DNA of 64,000 nucleotides from Aedes albopictus. Its lineage: Eukaryota; Arthropoda; Insecta; Diptera; Culicidae. The notes beneath the pieces are model-generated. The model saw nothing but the letters and a program-made list of their open reading frames with translations, searched no databases and was not told the origin of the DNA. A program made the translations under genes and the position numbers. Below are positions 40,831 through 51,900 of this stretch, piece by piece (the first letter of the stretch is position 1; the number at the start of each line of letters is the position of its first letter). The stretch covers positions 295,035,080-295,099,079 of the forward strand of contig NC_085136.1 of assembly GCF_035046485.1 (NCBI RefSeq). Direction: 5' to 3'.

Positions 40831-42587
40831 AGTAAACATCACACTCTTTATTCATTCCAGTTATATACAATTTACAATAATCTTCTCACAAAACATACTT
40901 CTTCTGAAGATTATACCTACCGACTTTGGCTATGATTAAGTTTATCCTGCTAGTCGACAACATTTTCTTACTACTAACTTTACTTGAAACATCTTTGCAA
41001 AAACATGTCTAGAAACCTACGATTTTAACGGCTACACAGTCTTTTAGTTCGGGAGAACGAGGTTCAGTATTTGGCCGACGTTTCGACACTGGGGTTCACC
41101 TTTCTTGGTTCGTTGTTGGTGTGATATGTTTGTTACATGACTGACTTGCTTTGCCTAGTTTTGCAACGGACTGGACGCATTTGCGCGCGAAAACCTACTG
41201 GCGAAACGTCAGACAAATAATAAACCTCAGACGAATAATAAATCCCCTTGCTACGCATTGAAACGTCGATTAAAATCCACAGTCGATCCGCCAAAAGATA
41301 TCTGACAACCTTTTCGCCGATATCATAGTTTTTTTTAAAGGTGTTTGTTTATGATTTCTGCATCGCGCATGCTTCTTTTGCCTCATCGACTATACAGAAT
41401 GTTTGCATAAAAAAGTATACATTGTAATTCATTTTTAAGGCGAAAATTTCAACTTTGAACAAGGAAACTGCTCTCGAATTTTCAATGATGACGATTATGC
41501 CAGTGACGAATCCTTCAACGAGAATTGTTTCTCAACTGCCTTGTAAATTATTTTGGATTACCTATTTTCCAATTGTACTTCTCACTCATGAGCTTTGATT
41601 TATTTGTTTAGTCCATATTGAAGATATATCATCTCAACTTTTCTAATTAAGTGCTACTACAGTAAGGACCCGATTTTGTCAGCCCCATTTCGCGATGAAC
41701 TTTTTGCTCTCTTTATCTTAGCGTCAAACTTTGGTCAATTTTTTCACGTTTATCATCAAACTACTACTGAAAGGCAAATCATAGAGGGGTTAAAAGTTTG
41801 GAAATCTGTTTAGATTTTTGAGGAGAGCAAAAATGTGTTCCGGAAAGTGGATGACAAAATCGGGTCAATTATGCAGCATCAAAACATCCTTTTATGTCAT
41901 TTAATAGTATTTTTAATAGTATTTAATGGGGATGGGAACTTACGTTTTTTTGGGCAGTTTTGTTCTGTTTGTCATGGAAGGCTTCTTAAAATTCGATGAA
42001 CCCAGAGTTGGTCGTAAATCCTTCTCAACCAAACTGAGTTATATGCCTAAATTTCATCCACCAAAAAAAAACAATGATGGAGAGAACAAATCTGCCGATA
42101 ATACTCTTGGTCACCCTATGTGGTGAGCAGAAAATCTTGAATAGGGTTCATATTTAAATGATACATTCCGGATACAAATTGAAGACCTACTCATTACTTT
42201 TGGCACGTGGTATTTTTTATTGACTTTGTGAAAAAAAAAAACATAGTTTCCTTTTATCTAAAAAAACATATTGCAACACAAAAACCAAAATTCACTAATT
42301 ACTTTTTTCTTCTTATTTTTCAGGGTATGATTTTGAAGGAAGAGCAGCCTTGAACGTCAAACGTGAGTCAGTAGATATCTTCGCAAGATACTTTCAACAT
42401 GCCTGCGTCGTTCGTTTAACAATTTCGATAGCGAAGAAACAATGTTTAAAGGCAATGAATAATATGCTAAGCAACTGCTTCCGTCAATTCCACAATTTCC
42501 ACCGACACTGCCTTAACAATTAATTTACATACAAGAAAATGTTGCAACTTGAAGTGAACTTTTCATACACTATTTTGGCAGCTAGTG
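40831..42587. other. Intergenic DNA with one MITE
   Basis: At 41662-41874 GGACCCGATTTTGTCAGCC and GGATGACAAAATCGGGTC form the ends of a ~210-bp hairpin element. A 66-codon ATG-initiated frame at 41926 (MGMGTYVFLGSFVLFVMEG) has a hydrophobic start but no recognised family and no support beyond being open. I do not call it a gene. Confidence 0.4.
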
Positions 42588-43640
42588 GCAGAATTTTAAA
42601 ACAAGTGTTTATTTTTATGTAAGTTTATGTCCTACTGGTCAACTTTGCCAAAGACACCAACTTTCTAAGTTATCAGGATTCTGAGATATAAGATTTCCAA
42701 AATTTACATGTTTACTAGCGCCGTCTTGTGGCAGAATTGCGAAACAAGTGTTTATTTTTATGTAAGTTTATGTCATACTGATCAACTTTGTCGAAGGCAC
42801 CAACTTTCTAAGTTATCCGGATTCTGAGATATGAGGCAAGCATGGGAAAACTCATTCGCTCACCCGAATGCCGGCGATGCAAAATAGCAAAAAGAACGCC
42901 AACAACCCAATGCTGAGTGAGAGAACGGCGCACTAGCAACGAACGCAACACGAACGGCTCGCCATCGACGCCACCGAAGCGAATCAGGAGAGAAACAAAT
43001 AGAAAGCGAAATAAATCAGCTTGCATCGGTGTATACGACAAGAACGTTCGCTCTCTCAACTATCGAGTGGCATTCAGCTGATTGAATCAAAACGCACTCA
43101 CTGATTCAATTCCCAGTACTGAATGCTTCCACTGAACGCCAAATGAACGTTCCAAAATGAATGTTCTCGCACCCGACTCAGAACGCAAACATTCGTTCAA
43201 TCTTGGTTCGTTCGCCTTCGGCACTCAGATTCGGTAGCGATTCATTCGGCCGTCGTTGCTTGCGTCGCTCGGTGCTTGGCGATTGGAAAGAATAGGCAAT
43301 GAAAGTGGAAAGATTTTGCTTGGCTGGGGGAGAAGCACACTCGCATCAGATTGTGCGTGGATGTGAGTGAGGGATACGCAATAAATTAATGATTTTTTCC
43401 CATCCTTGATATGAGGTTTTGAAAATTTACTTGTTCACTAGCACCGCCCAGTGGAGGAATTTCGAACTTGGCAACTCATCGTCAGTAAGTTATTGGCGTA
43501 CCCAACAACTTTTCTGAAGAAACTATCCCTCCAAATTATCAGGGTCTTTAGCTGTCGCATATCGTAATGTTTGCTTGACAACCTGATATGGTTCCTGTAG
43601 CATCAAACTGTTGATGGTCCCTCTAGTGGCCAAGTTGCCA
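42588..43640 (+). repeat. Diverged ~147-bp tandem repeat, split by a hAT-type MITE
   Basis: Units starting CTAGTGGCAGAATT (42590) and CTTGTGGCAGAATTG (42724) each contain AAACAAGTGTTTATTTTTATG, CAACTTTCTAAGTTATC and GGATTCTGAGATAT. A more diverged third unit and parts of others continue after the MITE (43417-43640), starting from TGAGGTTTTGAAAATTTAC and CTAGCACCGCCCAGTGG. Confidence 0.65.
42837..43408. mobile_element. 572-bp hAT-type MITE
   Basis: Termini CAAGCATGGGAAAA and TTTTCCCATCCTTG are inverted repeats. The 8-bp direct repeat ATATGAGG flanks them (42829-42836 and 43409-43416). An 8-bp duplication with CA-starting short inverted ends fits hAT transposition. The interior has many GAACG/CATTCG short motifs and no transposase. 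Open frames inside it on the minus strand are spurious. Confidence 0.85.
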
Positions 43641-43967
43641 ACTAATCATATGAACCAAAGTTCTAAATGGTACAGGGGATGGCCAAAATGTTTGGGATAG
43701 GCAACTTTTTTCCTCCCACAAAAAAATTCAACATGCAGTAACTTTTCATAGAGTGCATAAAAAAATCTCAAATTTTGACTGTTTGTTCGTAGATTCGTCA
43801 GCTTCGTTTTGTGTAGTCGTCTCTTCCTGTCTGGTTTATATTCCTCTGCTCGCTTTACATTGGTGAGGAATAATGGGAAGCCTTCCGGATATTCATTTAA
43901 CTTATTCATATTAACTTTAATTGACCTTTTTCGGTGATATCAATACTACTCGTATTTAGTAAGAGGG
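43641..43967. other. Intergenic spacer
   Basis: Nothing recognised. The 87-codon frame on the minus strand (43646-43909) is basic and lacks family motifs. Confidence 0.35.
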
Positions 43968-44202
43968 AGTAATGAAAGAATACGGTGGATAGATACCCAA
44001 ACGAGCGATAAGAGAAATTGAACAGCAATTGTTGGACGGCTAGGTAATAGTAGTCAGATGAAAACTATTATCTAGCCGTCCAACACGAGGATGTAAGGCA
44101 AAAAGATCATCGCTGTGATTGTGTTGTTCAACAATGGCCCTCTGTTAATATCTCTTATCACTCGCTTGCGTATCTATCTACTGTATGCTTTCAGTACATT
44201 CC
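43968..44202. mobile_element. MITE with 43-base inverted ends
   Basis: TGAAAGAATACGGTGGATAG and the reverse complement of CTATCTACTGTATGCTTTCA match with few differences, continuing through ATACCCAAACGAGCGATAAG. A second inner palindrome GGACGGCTAGGTAATA / TATTATCTAGCCGTCC lies near the centre. About 235 bp, noncoding. Confidence 0.75.
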
Positions 44203-44721
44203 TTACCCTAGTACTTAGTTGATAATTAATTCTTCATTTGTCTTATCGATTAAGACGTCGCCTATGAGTATTTGTTCTGTTCTGATTGTTAAATCAGAAC
44301 GAAAATTGGTTTTCTACTGTCTTGTGAGTTATTTCGGCTGTGACTTGTATTACCTACTTTCGAACTGCACCTCTCGCTCCTGAGCTTTGATTTATATGTT
44401 TTGTCCAAGTTGAAGATAGGTATATTTCCTCAACTTTTATAATAAAGGTTGATGAATTCGTCATTGATATCACCGTCATCATTGAAATTTCGAAAGCATT
44501 TTTCTCGTTCAAAACACGAATGTTCGTTATAAAAATGTATTCCCTGTATTTTGTAATTTTACTCCTTCTCTACAACTTTCTTTCATTACTCAAATTAGCA
44601 CATTTTTCAGACTACACTTAAGCGCAATGCGAAGACAATATCGACGCTTTTTACCTCTGGTCTCTGTGCGACCAAAAAAGGTGTATCAGAAGTGCGATCC
44701 CAAAGGAAATTTCGTGACGTG
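44203..44721. other. Intergenic DNA, nothing recognised
   Basis: AT-rich. A stretch around 44330-44410 (TGAGTTATTTCGGCTGTGAC, GAGCTTTGATTTAT) resembles 41540-41605, so the two areas may be old duplicates. Confidence 0.35.
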
Positions 44722-45178
44722 TGTAGGTAGCAATCAGTGGCTTGATTACCGGTAGAATATATGCGGTAGGCATTGTGTATTACAAGTACCTACGATTGTA
44801 TTAAAGGGGACCTGCTTTGGTTTAGAGCCATCCATTTGAAAGGACTTGTTTGGCCTGTTCAAGCCTAACCACTGGTTTTTCTATTAATTACTGATTCTCC
44901 TTGGACAATCTTCATCGATTCGTCGATTTCATGGGTTTCCCAAGGAAATGAAATTTTGTCTATTATCTTGATGACATGACACGTACTTTGGATTGTTTTT
45001 TTCTGCATTGTACTTCAATTTGTTGAATTTTGATTTGGAAGATCTGATCTGATTTGGTCTATAATGGCACTTTTCAGAGTTGATTTTAATGTCCAAAGAC
45101 GTTGAATGTCACTGATTCATTTTCTTGTTTGTATTGATTATGTTAATTCATTTTTTATTCAATTAGATAGTTCGATTC
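44722..45178 (+). repeat. Dispersed module, copy C
   Basis: It follows copy A closely over about 455 bp: TGTGTAGGTAGCAATCAG, then GTACCTACGATTGTATTAAAG (weakened TATA), AGAGCCATCCATTTGAA, GATTCGTCGATTTCATGGG, AATGGCACTTTTCAGAG and ATTCAATTAGATAG. The short frame MALFRVDFNVQRR differs from that in copy A by substitutions and one 9-base deletion. Confidence 0.6.
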
Positions 45179-45194
45179 TATTAAATAGCCTTAC

Positions 45195-46140
45195 CTAATG
45201 CGTAAGTAGTACAGATCTTGTATTACTTAACATAGGCAACCGCCCAACCTTCAAGGTATCTGCTAGAGAGGAAGTGTTAGATATAACACTTTACTCTAGT
45301 AGAATTAATCACGAGCAGACCAATTGGCAAGTGTCAGATGAAGAATCTTTATCTGACCATCGCTACATCTTTTTTGAACATGTGAATGTTACTTAGCAAA
45401 CTTTGCGTTTCAGGAACCCCCGGTCAACCAGCTGGGATCTCTTCACTGATTTAGTTGCGGCCAAATTTCATGGATACTCACCATCCATTGACACTCCAAG
45501 TGATTTAGATGATGCCGTTGATACTAAAACGGCCTTCATCATGGAAGCTTTTAACCCTAAAAGGGATACCTGGGGTCCATTGGACCCCAGGCGCCTTTCA
45601 GAGCTCGTCTTTGATGGAACACACTCAGCGAGGTGACGAAACTGAGGCCATGAAGGTATCCCTTTTAGGGTTAAAGAAGCTTGCCTTCTGCGGTCTGTGA
45701 ATCGGCTCACAAGGCCTACCGGTCTGCTGAACGATCCGGCTGGAAAAACCTTTGTACAAATGTTTCCAGTTTGAGTGAAGTCAGTCGGTTAAATAAAATC
45801 CTTGCGAAATCTAAGGATTTCCGAGTGAACGAACTTCGTTTGCCAAATGGCGATCTGACTTCCTCTGATGAGGAAGTTCTGGAATGCTTATTCAGCACAC
45901 ACTTCCCTGGATGTGTGGATATTACATCTTCGGATGAACCTGATGTTTTTTCTTGTAGTTACGATTCCCCGGCTTCGGCTCGGAGTATCATAATTGTAGA
46001 ATCGATTGAGTGGGCACTAAATAGCTTTGCTCCTTTTAAATCTCCTGGGGCAGATGGGATTTATCCTATTTTGATTCTGAAGGGATTTGTATTTCAAACA
46101 TGTTTTGAAATAACTACTTGTTTGCAGTTTTGCTATGGGG
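45195..46140 (+). pseudogene. LOA/R1-like LINE ORF2 fragment
   Basis: The end of the endonuclease is visible from 45211: TDLVLLNIGNRPTFKVSARE, VLDITLYSSRI, then NWQVSDEESLSDHRYIFFE with the catalytic Asp-His. An in-frame TAG at 45394 is followed in the same frame by RNPRSTSWDLF. After the small insert at 45555-45670 and a frameshift, the linker continues: SAHKAYRSAERSGWKN, LRLPNGDLTSSDEEVLECLF, then the RT start WALNSFAPFKSPGADGIYPI. It fades near 46100-46140. The linker-to-RT wording is typical of LOA-clade elements such as mosquito Lian; I could not confirm the family. Confidence 0.7.
45555..45670. mobile_element. 116-bp piggyBac-type MITE
   Basis: Termini CCCTAAAAGGGATACCT and AGGTATCCCTTTTAGGG are perfect 17-base inverted repeats, flanked by TTAA on both sides (45551-45554, 45671-45674). 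Duplicated TTAA with CCC ends is the piggyBac signature. Removing 120 bases rejoins GAAGC-TTAA-AGAAGC. Confidence 0.85.
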
Positions 46141-46194
46141 TATTAGCGTGGTTCAAAAAATCGTTTTTGCTCCACACCGCTTATTCGATTCCTA

Positions 46195-47848
46195 ACCAGA
46201 TTATATGCCTTCTCACAAAATTAAAGCTCATTTGGTTGAAAATTGAGACTGCACAAGCCTGTCAAAGTTTGTATGGGAATTACTATGGGAAAACGATGTT
46301 TTTCATTCAATCGACCGTAGCATTTCCACAAGTGCCCTATTGGGTTAGTCGACCCTTGGTAAGACTAGGCTACTCTATCAGCTACAACTTTGCCGAAGAC
46401 CGCATTCAAATCGGACGCCTCATTAATTAGTTATCGATTTGTATCCAACTGGGCAAACTTTAGCTATGATCCTCCAGCTTCCCAGCAGGCAACATTGCTG
46501 CATATGGCGCCAAAGATACACGCTAACCCTCAGCTACCCAGATTGATGTCAAAGCGACCCAGATCGAGCAAAACTGCAGTTACTCTAAAGTGGGTAAAGG
46601 TATCTTTACTCAAATCTGGGTTACCGGTATCGGCTGCAAAATCTGGGTAACGGTTACCCTGATTTAGACGTTTCTCATCAGGGTATTTTCTACCCATTTT
46701 TGCATAAATGAGTAACCATACACGAAAGGGATGCCTCATAGAACTGTTGTTTTCCTGGTTAAAAAAAAACTCCCAAAATAAAATACATAGGATTTATTTA
46801 AGTCTTAACAAATAAAATTACATTATAGTATAATATTTATATTGACGAATAAATTGCTTGCAAAGTGATATGGTGATCCTACGTTCATTATCGAGCTCCG
46901 GATTTTGATGGCCAGCCTCGCATGTATCGCCTGTATAATTGTGTAGATTATGTGCAGTTTCTCCAAGTTGGGCCAGATCCTTAATTTATGGGAAAATATA
47001 ATTAGTTATTGAATGATTCGATTAGCAGATGTACAAAAACCTACCAGTGATGTTATGACTGTTGCAGAAGGCGAGCAACAAGTTTGCCTTCCGCGCGCCT
47101 ACATCGGCCTCCTTCGCCAAAGATGTTGCAGCTGGGGAAATTGCAAAAATATCTGGATAATAAATTTAATCATGGAGAATACTGATTACTTACCAGTTTG
47201 CAGCTTTCACAATCCAAAATTTGCAAAATTTTCCACAGGCTCTAATTTTTCGGAACACGTTGCGAACAATGTAAAAGTTTTGACAAATGCCACTTACCCA
47301 GATGTTTACTCAGATTTAGCCATCAACATACAACCAAGAAAAGCTGGGTATCGGGATTTTCGCAAAGAACCGTTTACCCATAATCAGAGTAAAGATGACT
47401 CTTTTGTTGCGAGATCGATTACCCGGATTTTGACAACTTCTGATAACATGAAAATCCGGGTAAGATCGACCCATGCGATGGGTAGTTTCAGGTAAGCGTG
47501 TAGCACACTGAAATCATGGCTACTATGTTCCACTGCAGAATGCAGTGATGCCCACCGAATAGTTTAACCATCATGAGTAAAGATTCCGATTCTGGATAAA
47601 AATCGGTAACTAATTAATGAGGCGTCCGATTTGAATGCGGTCTTCGGCAAAGTTGTAGCTGATAGAGTAGCCTAGTATTACCAAGGGTCGACTAACCCAT
47701 TAAGGCACTTGGGGAAATGCTACGGTTGATTGAATGAAAACATACGTTTTCCCATAGTATTTCCCATACAAACTTTGACGGGCTTGTGCAGTCTCAATTT
47801 TCAACCAAATGAGCTCAAATTTTGTGAGAAGACATACAGGGTGTTTGT
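46195..47848. mobile_element. 1.65-kb foldback element with an inner inverted-repeat element
   Basis: Outer arms (46205-46440 and 47593-47835) pair over about 240 bp: TCACAAAATTAAAGCTCATT, AAAATTGAGACTGCACAAGC and AACTTTGCCGAAGACCGCAT with their complements. Inside, ACACGCTAACCCTCAGCTACCC (46519) mirrors GGGTAGTTTCAGGTAAGCGTG (47480) at the ends of a ~1-kb inner block that is rich in TGGGTAA/TTACCC motifs. A fragmentary open frame in the inner block (47013-47495) shows no family motifs. Confidence 0.7.
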
Positions 47849-48968
47849 TTCCGGACTTTAAATAATTTGGGGGCAGATAGGTCTTAATGAGACATGAAAA
47901 AGTGCCCAAGGAACATGGGGTCGCAAATCACTGCTAAGTGAGTTATTCAAAATTCTATGATTTTTAACATGCAAAACTTCAAAAAATTGTATCTCAGCTA
48001 CCTTTGATCAAAATCTCAATCTTTTTGCATGAATTGAAAGCGTGAACCATTGTGCTGTTATGCTTCTTGGACAAAAACTCGATCTAAAGTGATTAACATG
48101 CTTAAATTTCGGAAAGTTTGCGGCAAAAGCAGAAAAAAATGCTCTTTTTTAGGTATTTTTGTAGTTTTTTAATAAAAACACGTAGTAAAGTAGAAAAGTG
48201 ATATTCTACAAAAGATTGTTTATGTTGTTTTCTACCAAACTCTCTTTGGGACCAACATTGAATATTTTGTAGTTTGGCCACAATAATTAATTCAAAGTTA
48301 GGTAAGAAACTCATCGAATTGCGAAAAACATCGCCCCGATTTCATTGAACCGTGCTTTGGCAGCACTTCCCGTTCGTGTGCTTGCTGTTTTCTCTCCCAC
48401 CAGCAGGCAAGCGAAACTATTGCAACGCACATGAATAGCCAAACATTGCCACACAACCATCCAACTGGTCCTGATTGGTGTTATGTTTGGCCGTGCATAA
48501 CAAACATTGCACCAATCTGGGCGAGTTGGTCGTTCGGGTGGAGAGCCGGAGAAGTTTGTAGCCATGACCATGCCTCTGTTATTGTTGATGTGGGGAATGC
48601 GCACAGTTCAAAGCGGCGCATCGAATTTCCGCTATGGCGGAAAGCAATGCGGAGGTTGCGTGCGAAAGGACGCGCGCAAGATTTTTAAAACATTGCTATG
48701 CTAGTAGCGATACCAATGTTGGTCGCGGAGAGCAAAACGAGCTGCGTGGTGTTTAAAATCCACTGCCGAGTTGGGTTTCCTTGCACTCGCAGTCGAACTG
48801 CGGTGCTATTCAGATGGGGTGGGGTTATGCTGACGAAGTCAGATATTATTTTATTGATTTTAAATAAGTAATTTAATGAATAATTCCATAATTAATGTGT
48901 GTTAATTTATTAGTGTTGTATAATTACAGCTAATTTGCTAAATAAGCTGTGATTATACTTTTTTCTGG
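47849..48968. other. Intergenic DNA with a hairpin
   Basis: An imperfect hairpin of about 30-base arms lies at 48469-48537 (GATTGGTGTTATGTTTG and CAAACATTGCACCAATC), in a GC-richer patch with overlapping meaningless frames on both strands (48311-48688). The rest is unrecognised. Confidence 0.4.
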
Positions 48969-51900
48969 CATTACATACCATCGGGTACACAGTCTGTTCT
49001 GTACTATTTAAGGTATGAATGGGAGATATTAAGGTGGATTATTGCGGGAAGTTGGAAGTTTTAAATAAATGTTCGGTAATTATAGGTGATATTAGGGGGT
49101 ATTCTGAGGGAAGTCGGTTCCTCCCAATAAGTGTTCGGTAATTTTAGGTGATATTAGGGGGCATTCTGAGGGAAGTCGGTTCCTCCCAATAAGTGTTCGG
49201 TAATTTTAGGTGATATTAGGGGGCATTCTGAGGGAAGTCGGTTCCTCCCAAAAAGTGTTCGGTAATTTTAGGTGATATTAGGGGGCATTCTGAGGGAAGT
49301 CGGTTCCTCCCAATAAGTGTTCGGTAATTTTAGGTGATATTAGGGGGCATTCTGAGGGAAGTCGGTTCCTCCCAATAAGTGTTCGGTAATTTTAGGTGAT
49401 ATTAGGGGGCATTCTGAGGGAAGTCGGTTCCTCCCAAAAAGTGTTCGGTAATTTTAGGTGATATTAGGGGGCATTCTGAGGGAAGTCGGTTCTTCCCAAT
49501 AAGTGTTCGGTAATTTTAGGTGGTATTAGGGGGCATTCTGAGGGAAGTCGGTTCCTCCCAATAAGTGTTCGGTAATTTTAGGTGATATTAGGGGGTATTC
49601 TGAGGGAAGTCGGTTCCTCCCAATAAGTGTTCGGTAATTTTAGGTGATATTAGGGGGCATTCTGAGGGAAGTCGGTTCCTCCCAAAAAGTGTTCGGTAAT
49701 TTTAGGTGATATTAGGGGGCATTCTGAGGGAAGTCGGTTCTTCCCAATAAGTGTTCGGTAATTTTAGGTGATATTAGGGGGTATTCTGAGGGAAGTCGGT
49801 TCCTCCCAATAAGTGTTCGGTAATTTTAGGTGATATTAGGGGGCATTCTGAGGGAAGTCGGTTCCTCCCAATAAGTGTTCGGTAATTTTAGGTGATATTA
49901 GGGGGTATTCTGAGGGAAGTGGGTTCCTCCTAATAAGTGTTCGGTAATTTTAGGTGATATTAGGGGGCATTCTGAGGGATGTCGGTTCCTCCCAAAAAGT
50001 GTTCGGTAATTTTAGGTGATATAAGGGGCATTCTGAGGGAAGTCGGTTCCTCCCAAAAAGTGTTCGGTAATTTTAGGTGATATTAGGGGGCATTCTGAGG
50101 GAAGTCGGTTCTTCCCAATAAGTGTTCGGTAATTTTAGGTGATATTAGGGGGCATTCTGAGGGATGTCGGTTCCTCCCAAAAAGTGTTCGGTAATTTTAG
50201 GTGATATTAGGGGGCATTCTGAGGGAAGTCGGTTCCTCCCAATAAGTGTTCGGTAATTTTAGGTGATATTAGGGGGCATTCTGAGGGAAGTCGGTTCCTC
50301 CCAATAAGTGTTCGGTAATTTTAGGTGATATTAGGGGGCATTCTGAGGGAAGTCGGTTCTTCCCAATAAGTGTTCGGTAATTTTAGGTGATATTAGGGGG
50401 TATTCTGAGGGAAGTCGGTTCCTCCCAATAAGTGTTCGGTAATTTTAGGTGATATTAGGGGGCATTCTGAGGGAAGTCGGTTCCTCCTAATAAGTGTTCG
50501 GTAATTTTAGGTGATATTAGGGGGCATTCTGAGGGAAGTGGGTTCCTCCTAATAAGTGTTCGGTAATTTTAGGTGATATTAGGGGGCATTCTGAGGGATG
50601 TCGGTTCCTCCCAAAAAGTGTTCGGTAATTTTAGGTGATATTAGGGGGTATTCTGAGGGAAGTCGGTTCCTCCCAATAAGTGTTCGGTAATTTTAGGTGA
50701 TATTAGGGGGCATTCTGAGGGAAGTCGGTTCCTCCCAAAAAGTGTTCGGTAATTTTAGGTGATATTAGGGGGCATTCTGAGGGAAGTCGGTTCTTCCCAA
50801 TAAGTGTTCGGTAATTTTAGGTGATATTAGGGGGCATTCTGAGGGATGTCGGTTCCTCCCAAAAAGTGTTCGGTAATTTTAGGTGATATTAGGGGGCATT
50901 CTGAGGGAAGTCGGTTCCTCCCAATAAGTGTTCGGTAATTTTAGGTGATATTAGGGGGTATTCTGAGGGAAGTGGGTTCCTCCTAATAAGTGTTCGGTAA
51001 TTTTAGGTGATATTAGGGGGCATTCTGAGGGATGTCGGTTCCTCCCAAAAAGTGTTCGGTAATTTTAGGTGATATTAGGGGGTATTCTGAGGGAAGTCGG
51101 TTCCTCCCAATAAGTGTTCGGTAATTTTAGGTGATATTAGGGGGCATTCTGAGGGAAGTCGGTTCCTCCCAATAAGTGTTCGGTAATTTTAGGTGGTATT
51201 AGGGGGCATTCTGAGGGAAGTCGGTTCCTCCCAATTAGTGTTCGGTAATTTTAGATGATATTAGGGGGTATTCTGAGGGAAGTCGGTTCCTCCCAATAAG
51301 TGTTCGGTAATTTTAGGTGATATTAGGGGGCATTCTGAGGGAAGTCGGTTCCTCCCAATAAGTGTTCGGTAATTTTAGGTGATATTAGGGGGCATTCTGA
51401 GGGAAGTCGGTTCCTCACAATAAGTGTTCGGTAATTTTAGGTGGTATTAGGGGGCATTCTGAGGGAAGTCGGTTCCTCCCAATAAGTGTTCGGTAATTTT
51501 AGGTGATATTAGGGGGCATTCTGAGGGAAGTCGGTTCCTCCCAAAAAGTGTTCGGTAATTTTAGGTGATATTAGGGGGCATTCTGAGGGAAGTCGGTTCC
51601 TCCCAATAAGTGTTCGGTCATTTTAGGTGATATTAGGGGGTATTCTGAGGGAAGTCGGTTCCTCCCAATAAGTGTTCGGTAATTTTAGGTGATATTAGGG
51701 GGCATTCTGAGGGAAGTCGGTTCCTCCCAATAAGTGTTCGGTAATTTTAGGTGATATTAGGGGGTATTCTGAGGGAAGTCGGTTCCTCCCAATAAGTGTT
51801 CGGTCATTTTAGGTGATATTAGGGGGTATTCTGAGGGAAGTCGGTTCCTCCCAATAAGTGTTCGGTAATTTTAGGTGATATTAGGGGGCATTCTGAGGGA

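Noticed and set aside
41926..42126. 66-residue protein MGMGTYVFLGSF...
   Set aside because: Has an ATG and a hydrophobic start, but no family, no promoter evidence and a length expected by chance.
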